From the NCBI GenBank assembly GCA_002104905.1, contig MCFE01000086.1:62001-126000 (forward strand): DNA of 64,000 nt, given 5' to 3'. Below are positions 21,472-32,149 of the stretch, in pieces. Under the pieces are notes generated by a model. That model did not search any database, was not told where the DNA came from, and saw nothing but the letters and a program-made list of their open reading frames with translations. The stretch comes from Basidiobolus meristosporus CBS 931.73. Taxonomy: Eukaryota > Basidiobolomycota > Basidiobolomycetes > Basidiobolales > Basidiobolaceae. The stretch's first letter is position 1, and each line of letters starts with the position of its first letter. Made by a program: the position numbers and the translations under genes.

Positions 21472-22525
21472 TGACACTATATAAATTCAGCAACAAGAAG
21501 TAAATAATTGTAACATTAAATATTTATAAATTTACATTGTAAATACCAGACTAGGGTATTCTCAAGATGCATATGGGGTAGCACTAAACCAATTTGGCAA
21601 CAAGGACGAGGTACCTTCATCTTTGATAGTCATAAACCAGGGTTGTGAATACCCAATTAGGGGATTTATTAAGTTATAAATATGCTGACACTGTACAAAA
21701 TAAGTAACAAGAATCAAGCTCTTGTATTTTTATCAACTTACAAAGCTGGGTTGTAGTTACTAAATTTGGACTTTTGTCAAGATACAATTATGGTGACACT
21801 GAACAAAATTGGTGACAAGGTGTAAATAATGGTATCTTTAAATACATACAAAACCTTGTTGTCAAAACCAGATTAAGGAGTTCTCAGGGTGCAAATGAAA
21901 TGACACCATATAGATTCAGCAACAAGAAATGAGCTTTTATGTCTTAAAAGTACACAGAATTTAGTTGTACTTACTAGATTAGGAATATTTTAAAAACACA
22001 ACTAGAGTGACACTGTTACAAGTCTTGGTATAAGAGTTGTAGAGGAATAGGGAGTTTAGCTAGTATTGTATTCACTAAAACTTGAACTGATTTTTATTGA
22101 GGTTCCAGCAGCTCCTTATATACATTTTGCCAGATCAATTACTGACTAATTATATTTCCTAATGTAGGTTGTGGCTGATGACTCATTTGATTGCATCATC
22201 ATCACCCAATAAGATTTTACTTAATATATCTATTTCTGTCTGATAAGGATCTGCTGATTCAATTGCTGACTAATGCTACTGATTTCATAGATTATACTGA
22301 TATACTGATAACCTCAACATATACTAATTGATTTGACTAAAAACTGATCTAACTTAAACATTCAAGCGGCAGATCATAACAACACTATACAAGCTCAACA
22401 ATAGAATACCAATTTTTATATTTTTAACAATTTACAAAGTTAGGTTGTAATTACTAAATAAAAGAGATGATAGGATACAAATCCACTGACATGGAACACA
22501 AGGTGTTTCAAAAGGTCCAACCTTA
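21472..22525. repeat. 107-bp tandem satellite array
   Basis: Seven unit starts at 21,472, 21,579, 21,686, 21,794, 21,901, 22,008 and 22,487; spacing is 107, 107, 108, 107 and 107 bp, and again 107 bp for the last when the inserted solo LTR (368 bp plus a 4-bp duplication) is removed. Units share TGACACT, a segment like CAACAAG or AACAAGAA, and GTAATTACTA/GTAGTTACTAAA-type blocks, but differ at many positions. The last unit is partial. No open frame spans a unit. The array follows the 3' flank of a Tnp2 remnant directly. Confidence 0.85.
22014..22381 (-). repeat. Solo LTR, gypsy A, inside the satellite
   Basis: A full-length 368-bp gypsy A LTR in reverse orientation (plus strand starts TGTTACAAGTC and ends GATCATAACA). 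It is flanked by ACAC on both sides (22,010-22,013 and 22,382-22,385), a 4-bp target duplication; removing LTR plus one ACAC restores TGACACTATACAAG, which matches the start of the other satellite units. The element was therefore inserted after the array had formed and then lost its interior by LTR-LTR recombination. Confidence 0.9.
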
Positions 22526-23998
22526 ATTTATAAAAAACTTCTTTGCAAACTAAATTTAAAGCTATGTTGGAATATTAAACTTGAAAGTCCAATATCAAAT
22601 CTGTAAAAAGCTTTTAAAGTCCCGAAAGTGTGATTTAAGACTTAAAGTTTGGCTTGGAAACGGTTTGAACAGTTTTAGTATCTGAGAAAATCATTTTTAA
22701 AAAATGATTACACAAAGTTAAAAATAATATACAACCTAAGAAGTTGTAGAAGAAACATCCATTTCAAGAAAAGATTAGAATAATTGATATGTCATTACAA
22801 ACATACTTATCTTGTACCTTATACAGTTTTTGCTTGTTCTAACTTCTTTGCATATTGTTCAGCTTTCTTCTTCAATCTAATCATTTGTTTTGTATATATC
22901 AACTTCACCTAATATTACTAACAAATCACCTATCTGAGACATAACTTGATATTCTGTAAAGTACAAAGGATTTACTTCTAATCCACATATTCTTGCCAGT
23001 TCTACAGGCCAATACATTGTTTCACCTTGTTTGACAACTAAAGATGTAAAAATGTACTCTAATATGATGCTAGTATTTGCCTCTCTACCATTAGCAATTA
23101 AATGTTTAGCCATGACAACTTGAGGGGGTTCCACTTTTTGTTCATCTAGATTTTTAACAGATTTGATCATGCTTAAAAGATCAATGGGAACATTTTTTCT
23201 CAGAAGATGTATGATATGCTTATTATTGTTAGAAACAATTTCATCTTTGGTAACATTGTTAACCATACTGGTAATAGAACTATTATAAAGATTTTTTGCA
23301 AATTGGCAATATCCTAGCCAGGCATTTATAATACTTTTCTACTTAAGTATTTGATTTTTGTACATACTGTATCTCTTTTTAGACATTAGTATAATTTTGT
23401 CATAATATCTTTGAAGCTAAGAGCTATAGGTTGAAGAAGCATACTGGTAAAATATTTGTAAATGTTATTGCACAATTGGATATAAGTGGGTGCAGGGATT
23501 GGAGAAATAGGAATGGCCATGCAGGAATCAGTGTTGCTCTATATAACTTTGACTGGATAATTATCAGATATATGGGAGCCAGTCTGATCTACATATTTTC
23601 TACCCACATGGGTAATATATTTGGTGCAACCCAAATGGCCAAAATATTCATTTTTCAAAGCTCATGGTAGTGTAAGCTCTATTGGCACTAACCATCAGTG
23701 TGTTTTGTCTACAATCAAGAATAAGTTTTGTATAAATATCTGTTTTGTGCACTTTTTTAACTTTAAGTTTAACATGTTTGGGTATATCCACTAGATTTTT
23801 AACAAGACCAGAAAGAATGCCAACAGGTGATAATAAGAATTATGTTTGTATGTTCCCATTTCTGTGGTGTTGACAATGTTGGTAGTAAACTTATTCTTAA
23901 CATAAACACACAGGCCAATATTATGAGCAACCATGATAGATGAATACAAAGACTGGAACTCTAAAATGCAACATTCTTTATATATACCATATTCAGCT
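22526..23998 (-). other. AT-rich island with unassigned minus-strand frames
   Basis: About 1.5 kb, visibly richer in A and T than the surrounding elements, with a long minus-strand open frame (22,877-23,266). Upstream on the same strand more partly open sequence can be read (about 23,270-23,395, starting near a Met-Ser-Lys-Lys-Arg-Tyr; and 23,430-23,930), broken by stops. Lys/Asn/Ile-rich. It matches neither the copia, gypsy nor Tnp2 coding sequences of this window. Confidence 0.4.
22877..23266 (-). CDS. Unrecognised 129-residue ORF
   Basis: Open frame starting Met-Val-Asn-Asn-Val-Thr, 129 codons, with predicted helical character: LLRKNVPIDLLSMIKSVKN, VVMAKHLIANGREANTSIIL, YWPVELARICGLEVNP. 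No Cys/His metal cluster, no signal peptide, no membrane segment. I do not recognise the family. Upstream minus-strand sequence is partly open with a comparable amino-acid make-up but contains stops, so this may be the last exon or the intact remnant of a larger decayed gene. Nothing in the flanks suggests a native fungal gene; it is in the transposon compartment. It could be a captured gene, a cryptic mobile-element gene, or a chance frame favoured by the AT-rich composition. Confidence 0.3.
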   Translation of the reverse strand: MVNNVTKDEIVSNNNKHIIHLLRKNVPIDLLSMIKSVKNLDEQKVEPPQVVMAKHLIANGREANTSIILEYIFTSLVVKQGETMYWPVELARICGLEVNPLYFTEYQVMSQIGDLLVILGEVDIYKTND

Positions 23999-24218
23999 TC
24001 ATTCTACTATAGTACCCTTATTCCATGACTTTGGGTGGAACACTGCTGCTTTTTGCCACTGTTCATTCACTAGTTCCCATATATCCTGGTCTTCAGCCAG
24101 CACTGCAAGGTCTAACACCTGATCTATCAGTCTTTGAAGTAAATTGCTGCAATATTCAAGTGGGTTTTTCTGATCACTGCCCTTGAAGAAATGCTCCAAC
24201 CTCCTGTGAAGCTTATTA
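23999..24218 (-). other. Short open frame, unassigned
   Basis: A 66-codon minus-strand frame with protein-like composition (LLQRLIDQVLDLAVLAEDQD, then IWELVNEQWQKAAVF). It has no start that I would defend and no family match. It lies directly upstream of a Tnp2 fragment on the opposite strand. Confidence 0.25.
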
Positions 24219-24830
24219 ATGATGCACGGCTACACAAGTGTACATCAGAGGCATTCAGAGTCATATGTTGATCTAATAGGAGTATTTATCCAGAAGCAGA
24301 TCACTAGTGCAAACTTGACATATCTGCAGCTTTTATACAAGGGGTTTGTAATGGGATTTGAGCAGCTTTACTACAAGCATAAAGCTAAATGTGTAAATCT
24401 TTGCTGCTACTGTATCCACACGCTACTCCATCTTGCTTGGTGTATTGAGAATATTGGCCTTGCTTCACCTTTTGGAGTTTCCCATGGAGCAGATGTGTGG
24501 GGAGATAGGAAGATGAGTCAAGTTGCAGGTGCTACTATATTTCAATCTCATCAAGAATATAACCTTCAAGCCTGTCATAGATGAAATGAGTTGGCACATG
24601 GAGGACAGCCAGGAATAGTAAGAAAATACTAAAAACAGATGTGTATATGGAGATATGTATGCCTTTGGCATAAAGAGGCTACACTGCCCCCATGTGCTGG
24701 TAATCAGTTAGGTGATGCAAAGTTGGGTTGTGAGCTACAAGCAAGTAGTCTTTAGTATGAAGCTTTACCAATATATACAGGGATCCATTGGTCGCAAGCC
24801 AGTTTTCACACTGTTCAATAAGGAATACCA
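24219..24830 (+). pseudogene. Tnp2 transposase C-terminal fragment
   Basis: Plus-strand fragment aligning with 34,950-35,500. It keeps GVFIQKQITSANLTYLQLLY, FVMGFEQLYYKHKAK and CYCIHTLLHLAWCIENIG, the conserved C-terminal motifs of Tnp2-type transposases (an FxxxFExLYY block followed by an H-LLHL block). It is frame-shifted after PFGVS. The N-terminal and central parts are absent. Confidence 0.7.
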
Positions 24831-24879
24831 ATTAACAGAGAACCAACCAAATGCCACTTTTGTATTGCTGTGATGAAAA

Positions 24880-25256
24880 ATTTTGACTAAGTTTTTTGTG
24901 AAATCTGGGGTGCAAATTTTTTTATGGTTTTGAATAGTGACCTGATAGAATCAATACCTCTATGTCATTGGACTTTAAATTTGCCATGGCCTCTTGACAG
25001 GATCATCACAATAATTTTCATAGGGTATATCAATGAGGGTTTAAACTCATCCTATGTCTATTCAGTCAATATTGATGAGCCTCAGACTGTAAGAGAGGCC
25101 CTAAACAGCCCTCAGACAAAGTTTTGGAGATCTGCCATAACTGAAGAATACCAGGCCCTAATTGAAAATCAAACTTGGGACTTAGTCAAATAACCGATCA
25201 ACCAAAAATCATTTGATTGCAGATGGGTCTTAAAGGCAAAACTCTATAAACAATGA
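24880..25256 (+). pseudogene. copia family 1 fragment before reverse transcriptase
   Basis: Matches 41,940-42,170 of the complete copia element: YINEGLNSSYVYSVNIDEPQ, ALNSPQTKFWRSAITEEYQ, ALIENQTWDLVK. This is the conserved region at the start of the copia reverse transcriptase. About 380 bp, cut on both sides by Tnp2-derived sequence. Confidence 0.65.
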
Positions 25257-27345
25257 TTGATCTCAAAGGTGGATTCAATCCAGATCAGCCATCAGGATCC
25301 CATTTGGAGACCATCATAATACCAGCAACTTGGAATAAGAGACCCTCTTAACAAGCTTATGATGGGATCACCACAGTGTTTAGCTAATTTGTTGCCCAAT
25401 AAAGTTCAAAAACTTGAAGGGGTTTAATTGGTGCAGTAACAATAATTGCATGGCATTAATGCAGTCTTAGTGCACTCCACAACTACTTCAGATGGATCTA
25501 AATGACTGGTGCTTCTAATTTCTTTATATGGCAAAAAACTTGACAGTGTTTTGACAGTCTCTTTGCAAGTCTGTAGCGGCATTATCATGGCAATTGTGAG
25601 GCCTACAGCTAGTTCTGTACAATGCTATCCTATCAATTTACCAAATGGTATTTTCTTCTTCCACCTCCCCTTGCTCAACTCATATATTTCACTGTAGAAT
25701 CACTCCTCATTATTTGCTCACTCACTACTACTTTGGATATTCCACACATAGTTTGAATCAAAAAATGCTATGGCCTCCTGCTTACTAACCTCTACAAATT
25801 GCACACCTGCCACAATTGATATACTTCTATTACCTCCACTTCAGAGCTTTTTAGTGTAATACTTGCAAAGTTGGCATATATCTTGTACTGCTGGAAACAT
25901 ATACATCTTGCAAACATATGCTTGGATGCCACCACTTCTGCCTTGAACACCTCCTGAATATCTTCAGAGAACTTTTTGGTACTTGGCCAGTATACTCCTT
26001 CTCCCTGCCAGATTCTACTACACCTTATAGGTGCACTCTGGCTGTTGTTTGTGTTAATTCTCTTTTTAATGGTGTAGAAGCTGGCTTGTGACCAAGAGAA
26101 ACCTGGCCTACCTTGGTAGATTTTTCCTGATAAAGATTAGTTACTTGTTCCACCCAACCCAACTTTGCATTACTTAACTGATTACCCACACATTGGGGCT
26201 GCTTAGCTTCTTAGTTCAATAAGCATAGGTGTCTCCATGCGCACATCTGTCCTCAGTATTTTCCAACTCTTCCTGGCTGTCCTACATGTGCCAGTTCATT
26301 TCATCCATGACAGACTTGATGGTTATATTCTTGATCAGATTGGGATATAGTAGTACCTGCAACTTGACTTATCTTCCTATCTCCCTACACATCTGCTCCA
26401 CAGGAAACTCCCAAAAGGTGAAGCAAGGCCAATATTCTCCACACACCAAGCAAGATGGAGTAGCATATGAATACAGTAGCAGCAGAGATCTACATTTTCA
26501 GCTTTATGGTTGTAGTATAGTTGCTCAAATCCTGTTACAAACTGCTTGCACAGCAGCTGTAGATGTGTCAAGTTGGCATTGGTGATCTGCTTCTGGATAA
26601 ATATTCCTACAATGTCCATGTATTACTTCCAATGCTTCCAATGTACTCTTGGTAGGAATGGCCACAGAACACCAATTGAATATATACATATCCAGCTCAT
26701 CAAGCCTTTGCATTTGTATTGTTACCTATGTGTATGAATATTGGTTGGAGCCTGTGAGAAGAACTTAGGGTAGCAGATACTCTGTAATATCTTGTCAATT
26801 TTAAGGTATCTCTACAGGCTCATTTAGCCTGAAATTCTTCATATACAACTTAGTCCCATGCATAGGAATATTGCTGAAAAGCAAGTGCATTGCTCCTAGT
26901 GGAAAGCTTTTACTCCAACAGATACCATCCATCTGAATTATCTCTGGGTTCCAATTGATTCCATATTCTGGTCAATGACCTACAGTTTGCAACTTTGCTG
27001 CAATTGCATGCTGACTTCTGTATGTTCTCTCTCTGGAAAGTAGATGTTCTTAGTGCTGGTGTTTGGGTAATAATAATGTGTGTGAGTTATGGAGTAAATC
27101 CCCTGGATCTCACACATTTGGCAGCAATACTGTTCATTGTGCCCAGAAAAACCTGCTATCTTGCTGATGGCTGGAGTATCACCAATGCAGTTAATAATAT
27201 GTGCTTTTACATGATGGCCATTTACGGTTATCCTGCTGGAAAGCATACAAAGTTCATCCAGCAATGGATACAGGTAGCTATCCAGGTTGGACAGTGATTT
27301 AGGACTAGATACTAGTGAGACTACCATCAGATTTTGGATATTTGA
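25257..27345 (-). pseudogene. Tnp2 transposase C-terminal half and 3' flank, reversed
   Basis: Minus-strand Tnp2 copy. Right to left: NLDSYLYPLLDELCMLSSRI and IGDTPAISKIAGFSGHNEQY (27,300-27,090), CCQMCEIQG, FPEREHTEVSMQLQQS, then frame-shifted remnants and MDIVGIFIQKQITNANLTHL with CYCIHMLLHLAWCVENIG (26,619-26,400), followed by the 3' flank to 25,257. At 27,345 it is joined in frame to the accessory gene rather than to the N-terminal half of the transposase. Compared with 33,163-35,391 it lacks roughly the first 350 codons. Several frameshifts; inactive. Confidence 0.7.
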
Positions 27346-27651
27346 CCACTCTTCATTATTGCACTCAATGGCTTCACAGATCTTCAATGTCTTTTGATTT
27401 TTAGACTTTTGTATAAACACCACATTGTCTCCTTCCCATGCTGTGATAGGTTTTTCTATGGGCTTTATCTTTGGGCACTCTTGTTGTGCTTCATAGACTG
27501 TAGGGTGTACCTCTGCTGTTACATTGGGAAATGGCTTAATTCTTGGCTGTGATGTTGAGCTACTTGAGTTCCTTCTTTGCAGCAAAGATACTGCTTTCTC
27601 TACCTGGGATATTGATTACTTTACACATATTATCTGCTCATCCTGTTTCTG
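27346..27651 (-). pseudogene. Accessory gene of Tnp2 transposon, 3' part
   Basis: Minus-strand continuation of the gene that starts at 32,916 and is split by the gypsy A element at 27,652-32,517. It reads RRNSSSSTSQPRIKPF, then AWEGDNVVFIQKSKNQKTLK and ICEAIEC, in a frame shared with the neighbouring transposase half for 201 codons (26,980-27,585). The conserved WEG..VVFI block recurs at 18,213-18,290. I recognise no domain. The junction with transposase sequence at 27,345 may be a rearrangement or the true gene structure. Confidence 0.5.
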
Positions 27652-28020
27652 TGTTGTGATCTGCTGCTTGAATGTTTAAGTTAGATCAGTCTTTAGTCAA
27701 ATCAATTAGCTATATGTTTAGATTATCAGTATATCAGTATCATCTATCAAATCTGTAGCATTAGTCAGCAAATGAATCAGCAGATTCTTATCAGACAGAA
27801 ATAGATATATTAGCTAGGAGCTTATTGGGTGATGATGATGCAATCAAATGAGTCATCAGCCACAGCCTACATTGGCAAATACAATTGGTCAGCAATTGAT
27901 CTGGCAAAATGTGTATAAGGAGCTTCTGGAATCTCAGTAAAGATCAGTTCAAGTTTTAGTGAATACAATACTAGCTAAACTCCCTATTCCTCTACAGCTC
28001 TTATACCAAGACTTGTAACA
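27652..28020 (+). repeat. gypsy A copy 2, 5' LTR
   Basis: Starts TGTTGTGATCTGCTGCTTGA and ends CAAGACTTGTAACA; the next bases TTGGTAGCAGC mark the internal region. Aligns end to end with the 3' LTR at 32,150 apart from scattered substitutions. Contains a TATAAGG-type TATA motif (near 27,915) but its AATAAA-type signal is altered to AGTAAAG. Confidence 0.85.
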
Positions 28021-28108
28021 TTGGTAGCAGCAATAACCAGAAACATCCCTCCTGAAGAAAGAAGAAACCTCCCTCAAGATGTCCACAAATCAAGAATAGA
28101 AGAATGCA

Positions 28109-28996
28109 ATGCAACAAATCCTGGTCCAGCAGCAACAAGGAATGACTACCATGGCCCAAAGCCAGCAAAACCCTGTCAAAAGTAGCTTTAGTGTGAAGGT
28201 CAACTGGTACCATGGTAGAGTCAATGAAAACCTGGGAATTTGGCACTTCCAGATTGAAGAAGCTTTCAAGGCTAAGAGAACTGCTCCAGAAAGCAAGTTA
28301 CATTATGCAGCCTCTTACCTGGCAGACACAGCTTTACAGTGGTACTACAACAAGATCAGGTCAGCAACCATGATGGGATGCTCTACAATCTCTACCTGGC
28401 ATGAGTTTGTATTGGAAATTCAGGATGCCTTTGAGCCCCCACATCAACAGACACTACTAAGAAGAAAGTTGAAGACACTCAGACAGAAAGGAATGGTCCA
28501 AGAGTACATCTATGAATATAGATGTCTACTTGGGCAAATTGAAAGAATGGACCCTCTGGATCAAGTTGAGCACTTTAATGATGTGCTGAAAGAAAGAACT
28601 TGTAAGGAAGTGAATTAACAAAGACCTCAGACTATTGAAGAAGCTATCAAGATTGCCATTGACTATGACTCAGCTATGTTTTGAGTTGGGAAGCCCACAA
28701 TGACTAATCAGAGAGGCTACAATCACTATAAAAGAAGACAATCAGAAGCAGTGCCAATGAAAATAGACGCTATGCAGAAGAATCCTACCTTGGAAGAATG
28801 TAAGAAGAAAGGACTTTGCATCAATTGCCACCAGCAGGGAAATATTGCAAAGTACTGCCCTCAGAGAAGAAATGGACACCAGCCATCAAGAACCTTTAAC
28901 CATACTGAGGCCATGGAGCATAGTAATACTGAGGATGAACTTGAAAAAGTCTCAGAGCTCACCTTCCATATGAAAAAGAAAACCTATCCCAGATGA
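28109..28996 (+). pseudogene. gypsy A gag, copy 2
   Basis: Gag in two open pieces. 28,109-28,618 carries the Gln-rich N-terminus and the core (YHGRVNENLGIWHFQIEEAF, QTLLRRKLKTLRQKG, VQEYIYEYRCLLGQIERMD) and ends at a stop. 28,700-28,996 carries the zinc knuckle, which reads CINCHQQGNIAKYC: the conserved His of CX2CX4HX4C is Asn here, while copy 1 keeps it. The N-terminal ATG is also lost (the start codon equivalent at 28,080 is present but followed by a stop). Confidence 0.75.
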
Positions 28997-29826
28997 CCTC
29001 AAACTCAGGAAGGCTATTATACTTGAATGGAGTAATCAATGGAGTACTTGCCAAGATCATGATTGACTCAGGAGCATTGCATGAGTACATGTCAGAGCAA
29101 TTTGCTTCAAAAGCTGGAATCAACTTGGAACCCACCAAATCAACTTCAGTCTCAACAGCTGATGGGAACTCTCACTTAATCAACCGTATTACTCAGCCAG
29201 TAAGGATGAAGATCAATGATTATGAAGAAGATCTACAGGCCTATATATTTGGGAGCTGCAAGTTTGACCTTGTACTTGGGAGAACCTGGCTATTTTGTTG
29301 TAATCCATCAATCAACTGGAGAACCCATGCTACTTGGATCCAGAAAGACAACAAGACCTATGAGCTATTACCTGCCAGACTGGATTTTAACTTGGTCAGT
29401 TCCAGTGTGTGTGAAACAAGTGAACTTAGCAAGACACAGTTCTGTAAAGTAAGAAAAGGCATCCAGATGTCCCTCATGGCAGTATTAAAGGAGGATTCCT
29501 CTACTCCAGTACCTCAGAAGGTCCAGACTCTCTTGAAGGAGTATTCAGACATATTTCCAGAAGAGCTTGTAAGCCTACCACCAGTCAGAGACATAGATCA
29601 TCCCATCAAAACAGGAGATAGCCCTCCTGTGAGTAAGACACCTTATAGAATGAGTCCATTGGAGTTGGAAGAGATGAAGAGACAAATAGATCAGTTACTG
29701 GAGCAAGGATATATCAGACCCAGCAAGTCACCTTGGGGAGCACCAGTACTTTTTGTGAAGAAGAAGGATGGAACACTTAGGATGTGCATTGACTACAGAG
29801 CCCTCAACTCAGTTACCATGAAGAAT
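28993..29826 (+). pseudogene. gypsy A protease and start of reverse transcriptase
   Basis: Continuous frame from protease ([13 protein letters not shown] with the D-S-G active site; LVLGRTWLF) through the connection region into reverse transcriptase ([19 protein letters not shown], then [20 protein letters not shown]). This copy keeps MCIDYRALN, altered in copy 1. Interrupted at 29,827 by a 211-bp DNA element; the frame resumes at 30,041. Confidence 0.8.
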
Positions 29827-30037
29827 AGACTTGTTTCATTGTGCCATTGATCATAGTGCCAGAGAGTGCTGTATATTCTGCTGTTAATTTGATATTTTAG
29901 GGTCATATGCATGTCAATTTTGATCCCAAATTGGCACTGTATGGCATCATATGGCACTCTGTGGCATGATCAGGCACCATCTGGCATGCTATGGCACTAT
30001 TGGGCACTATGATCAGCTGGGATGCTGGAACAAGTCT
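29827..30037. mobile_element. 211-bp non-autonomous DNA transposon
   Basis: Starts AGACTTGTTTCA and ends TGGAACAAGTCT, near-perfect inverted termini, flanked by AAT on both sides (29,824-29,826 and 30,038-30,040). Removing the element and one AAT restores AAGAATAAGTACCCC, exactly the sequence of gypsy A copy 3 at this point, and the reverse transcriptase frame. Internally it has TGATCATAGTGCC in inverted form at both sides and a run of TGGCA motifs in the right half (29,930-30,010). It has no coding capacity. The terminus is shared with the larger copies A, B and C. Confidence 0.9.
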
Positions 30038-30040
30038 AAT

Positions 30041-30802
30041 AAGTACCCCATACCTTGGATTGATGAGCTCTTGGACCAACTCAATGGAGCCACTATTGTC
30101 AGCAAGATTGACCTCATGTCAGGATACAAGCAGATTAGGGTAAAGCTAGAAGACACTCCTGAGACAGCATTCAGGACCAGATATGGACATTATGAGTACT
30201 TAGTCATGAGTATAGCCCTCACCAATGCCCCTGCAACATTCATGACCCTGATGCAGACTGTCTTCCAGGAGTACTTAGACAAGTTTGTGATAATCTACCT
30301 GGATGACATATTGATATACAGCAAGACAGAAGAGGATCACAAGGTGCACATTGAAAAGGTCATGAAGAAGCTAAGAGAGAACAAGCTTTATGGCAAGCTA
30401 ACCAAGTGTGAATTCTTCAAGGAACATGTTGTATATCTGGGACACATAGTGACTAGCACAGGAGTAACCTTAGACCCTAAGAAGGTTGAAGTTATCAAGA
30501 ATCTGAAGCAGCCCCATAGCATATCAGAGCTCAGATCATTCCTTGGAATGGTTTCCTATTATTGGAGATTTGTCAAGTCCTTTGCAAGTATTGCTGCCCC
30601 TTTAACTGATATCTCCAAGAAAGACAATACCTACAAGTGGGACATAGCTTGTGAAACTGCCGTCCAGATGCTCAAGAATGAACTTGCTAAGCTGCCAAGC
30701 TTAAGAATACCTGACTTCAGGAAAGAGTTTACTCTGTGCACAGATGCTTCCAATAATGCAATTGGTGGAGTGTTGAGCCAAGAACACAAGGGAAAGGACT
30801 AA
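30041..30802 (+). pseudogene. gypsy A reverse transcriptase, remainder
   Basis: Continues the polymerase after the 211-bp insertion: IDELLDQLNGATIVSKIDLM, SGYKQIRVKLEDT, ALTNAPATFMTLMQTVFQEY, the catalytic IIYLDDILIYSK, then LGHIVTSTGVTLDPKKVEV and the beginning of RNase H (FTLCTDASNNAIGGVLSQEH). It ends at a stop where about 260 bp of RNase H are deleted. Confidence 0.8.
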
Positions 30803-32149
30803 ACAAACACAGTTGCTGACGCCTTATCATGATTAGATCAAGTTGCACAACTCAACTTGGTGCATGAATCAGATTGGCCTAGCCTATTACCAAAGTATTT
30901 GGAAGACCAAGCCATTTGTAATGAGGTGGATGAAGATATCAAGAAGATAATTTGGGATGAAGCCAGCAAATTTGTAGTACAGGATGAAACACTCTAACAA
31001 ATTGTTGATGGAAGCCCTATTACCTATTGCCTTTATGTTTCTTGCCTGGATTTAATACATAAGCAACACAATAGAGATGGACATCTTGGAATTGAAGGAG
31101 CCCATAGCCTTGTGAAAGCCAGAGCATGGTGGCCCAGAATGAAACATGACATTGAGAAGCTAGTGAAAACATGCCCAAATTGCCAAATCAGCCAAGGCCG
31201 ACCACAGAGAATTGCTGAACTCTTTCTCTTGGAGCCTGTAAGACCATTTGAAAGATGGGGAATTGATTTTATTGGAAGACTGCCAACTACCAGTAAATGC
31301 AACTGTTGGATCCTATTAGCAATTGACCATGCCACTAAATGGCCAGTGGCTAAAGCTGTACCTTTAGCCAGTGAACAAGAAGTTGCAAGTTGCATGTACC
31401 ATGAGATCCTTATGAAGTTTGGATGCCCTGTGGATATTCTATCTAATAGAGGTGCAAACTTTATGGCAAAGATATTGGAAGCTTACCTGGAAATGCAGCA
31501 GATCAAGCACTTGAAAACCTTGGCATATCACCCCACAACTAATGGAATCACTTAATGGTTAAATGGATTATTTGGGAAATGCTGATCAAGTATGCAAATG
31601 GAGTTGTCAGTAGATGGGATGAGTATATAGACCAAGCACTCTTTGCATGCAGAGTTAGAGTACACAACACCACCCAGTAATTGCCATTTTACTTAGTGTA
31701 TGGATGTGAACCAAGGATTCCAGGAGATCTCACACAACCAAGGCTTACAGAAACCTTAGAGGATGAGCTCAGTCAGCCAAGTAGACACCAGCAACTGGAA
31801 CAAAGATGTCAAGAGGCACACACTAAAGTATCTCAAAGTGCAGAAAAGATGAAGCAGAGATTTGATAAGAATATAGCACCAGAAGCATTGACAGTTGGGA
31901 ACTTTGTATTGCTAAGAAACAATACTTGGAAGAAGTTTGAGCCCCAATGGACAGGACCATTCAAGATCATCAGAGAATGTCCATTTGCAACTTACCAACT
32001 AGTGGACAAACAAGGCAATATCCAAGAAGACTTAGTGCATAGGGACAGACTTAAGCTTGCAAGACTTGCTGATAATACTGAGCCATCAAGATATTGGTAT
32101 CACAAGAAAAGAGATTAAGGAGAACCCTCTCAACTTTAGCAGGGGAGCA
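30803..32149 (+). pseudogene. gypsy A integrase, copy 2
   Basis: Integrase in broken frames. Zinc region: RDGHLGIEGAHSLVKARAWW, then CPNCQISQGRPQ. Catalytic core: RWGIDFIGRLPTTSKC, AIDHATKWPVAKAVPL, CPVDILSNRGANF (the second conserved Asp of DRG is Asn), TLAYHPTTNGIT. C-terminal region at 31,681-32,118: FYLVYGCEPRIPGDL, NFVLLRNNTWKKFEPQWTGP and LVHRDRLKLARL. Stops lie near 30,997 and 31,554. The 3' LTR begins after AGCAGGGGAGCA, a purine-rich stretch that fits a polypurine tract. Confidence 0.8.

Noticed and set aside
23431-23670. Plus-strand 79-codon open stretch in the AT-rich island
   Set aside because: It lies opposite partly open minus-strand sequence of more consistent composition and has no motif; treated as a shadow.
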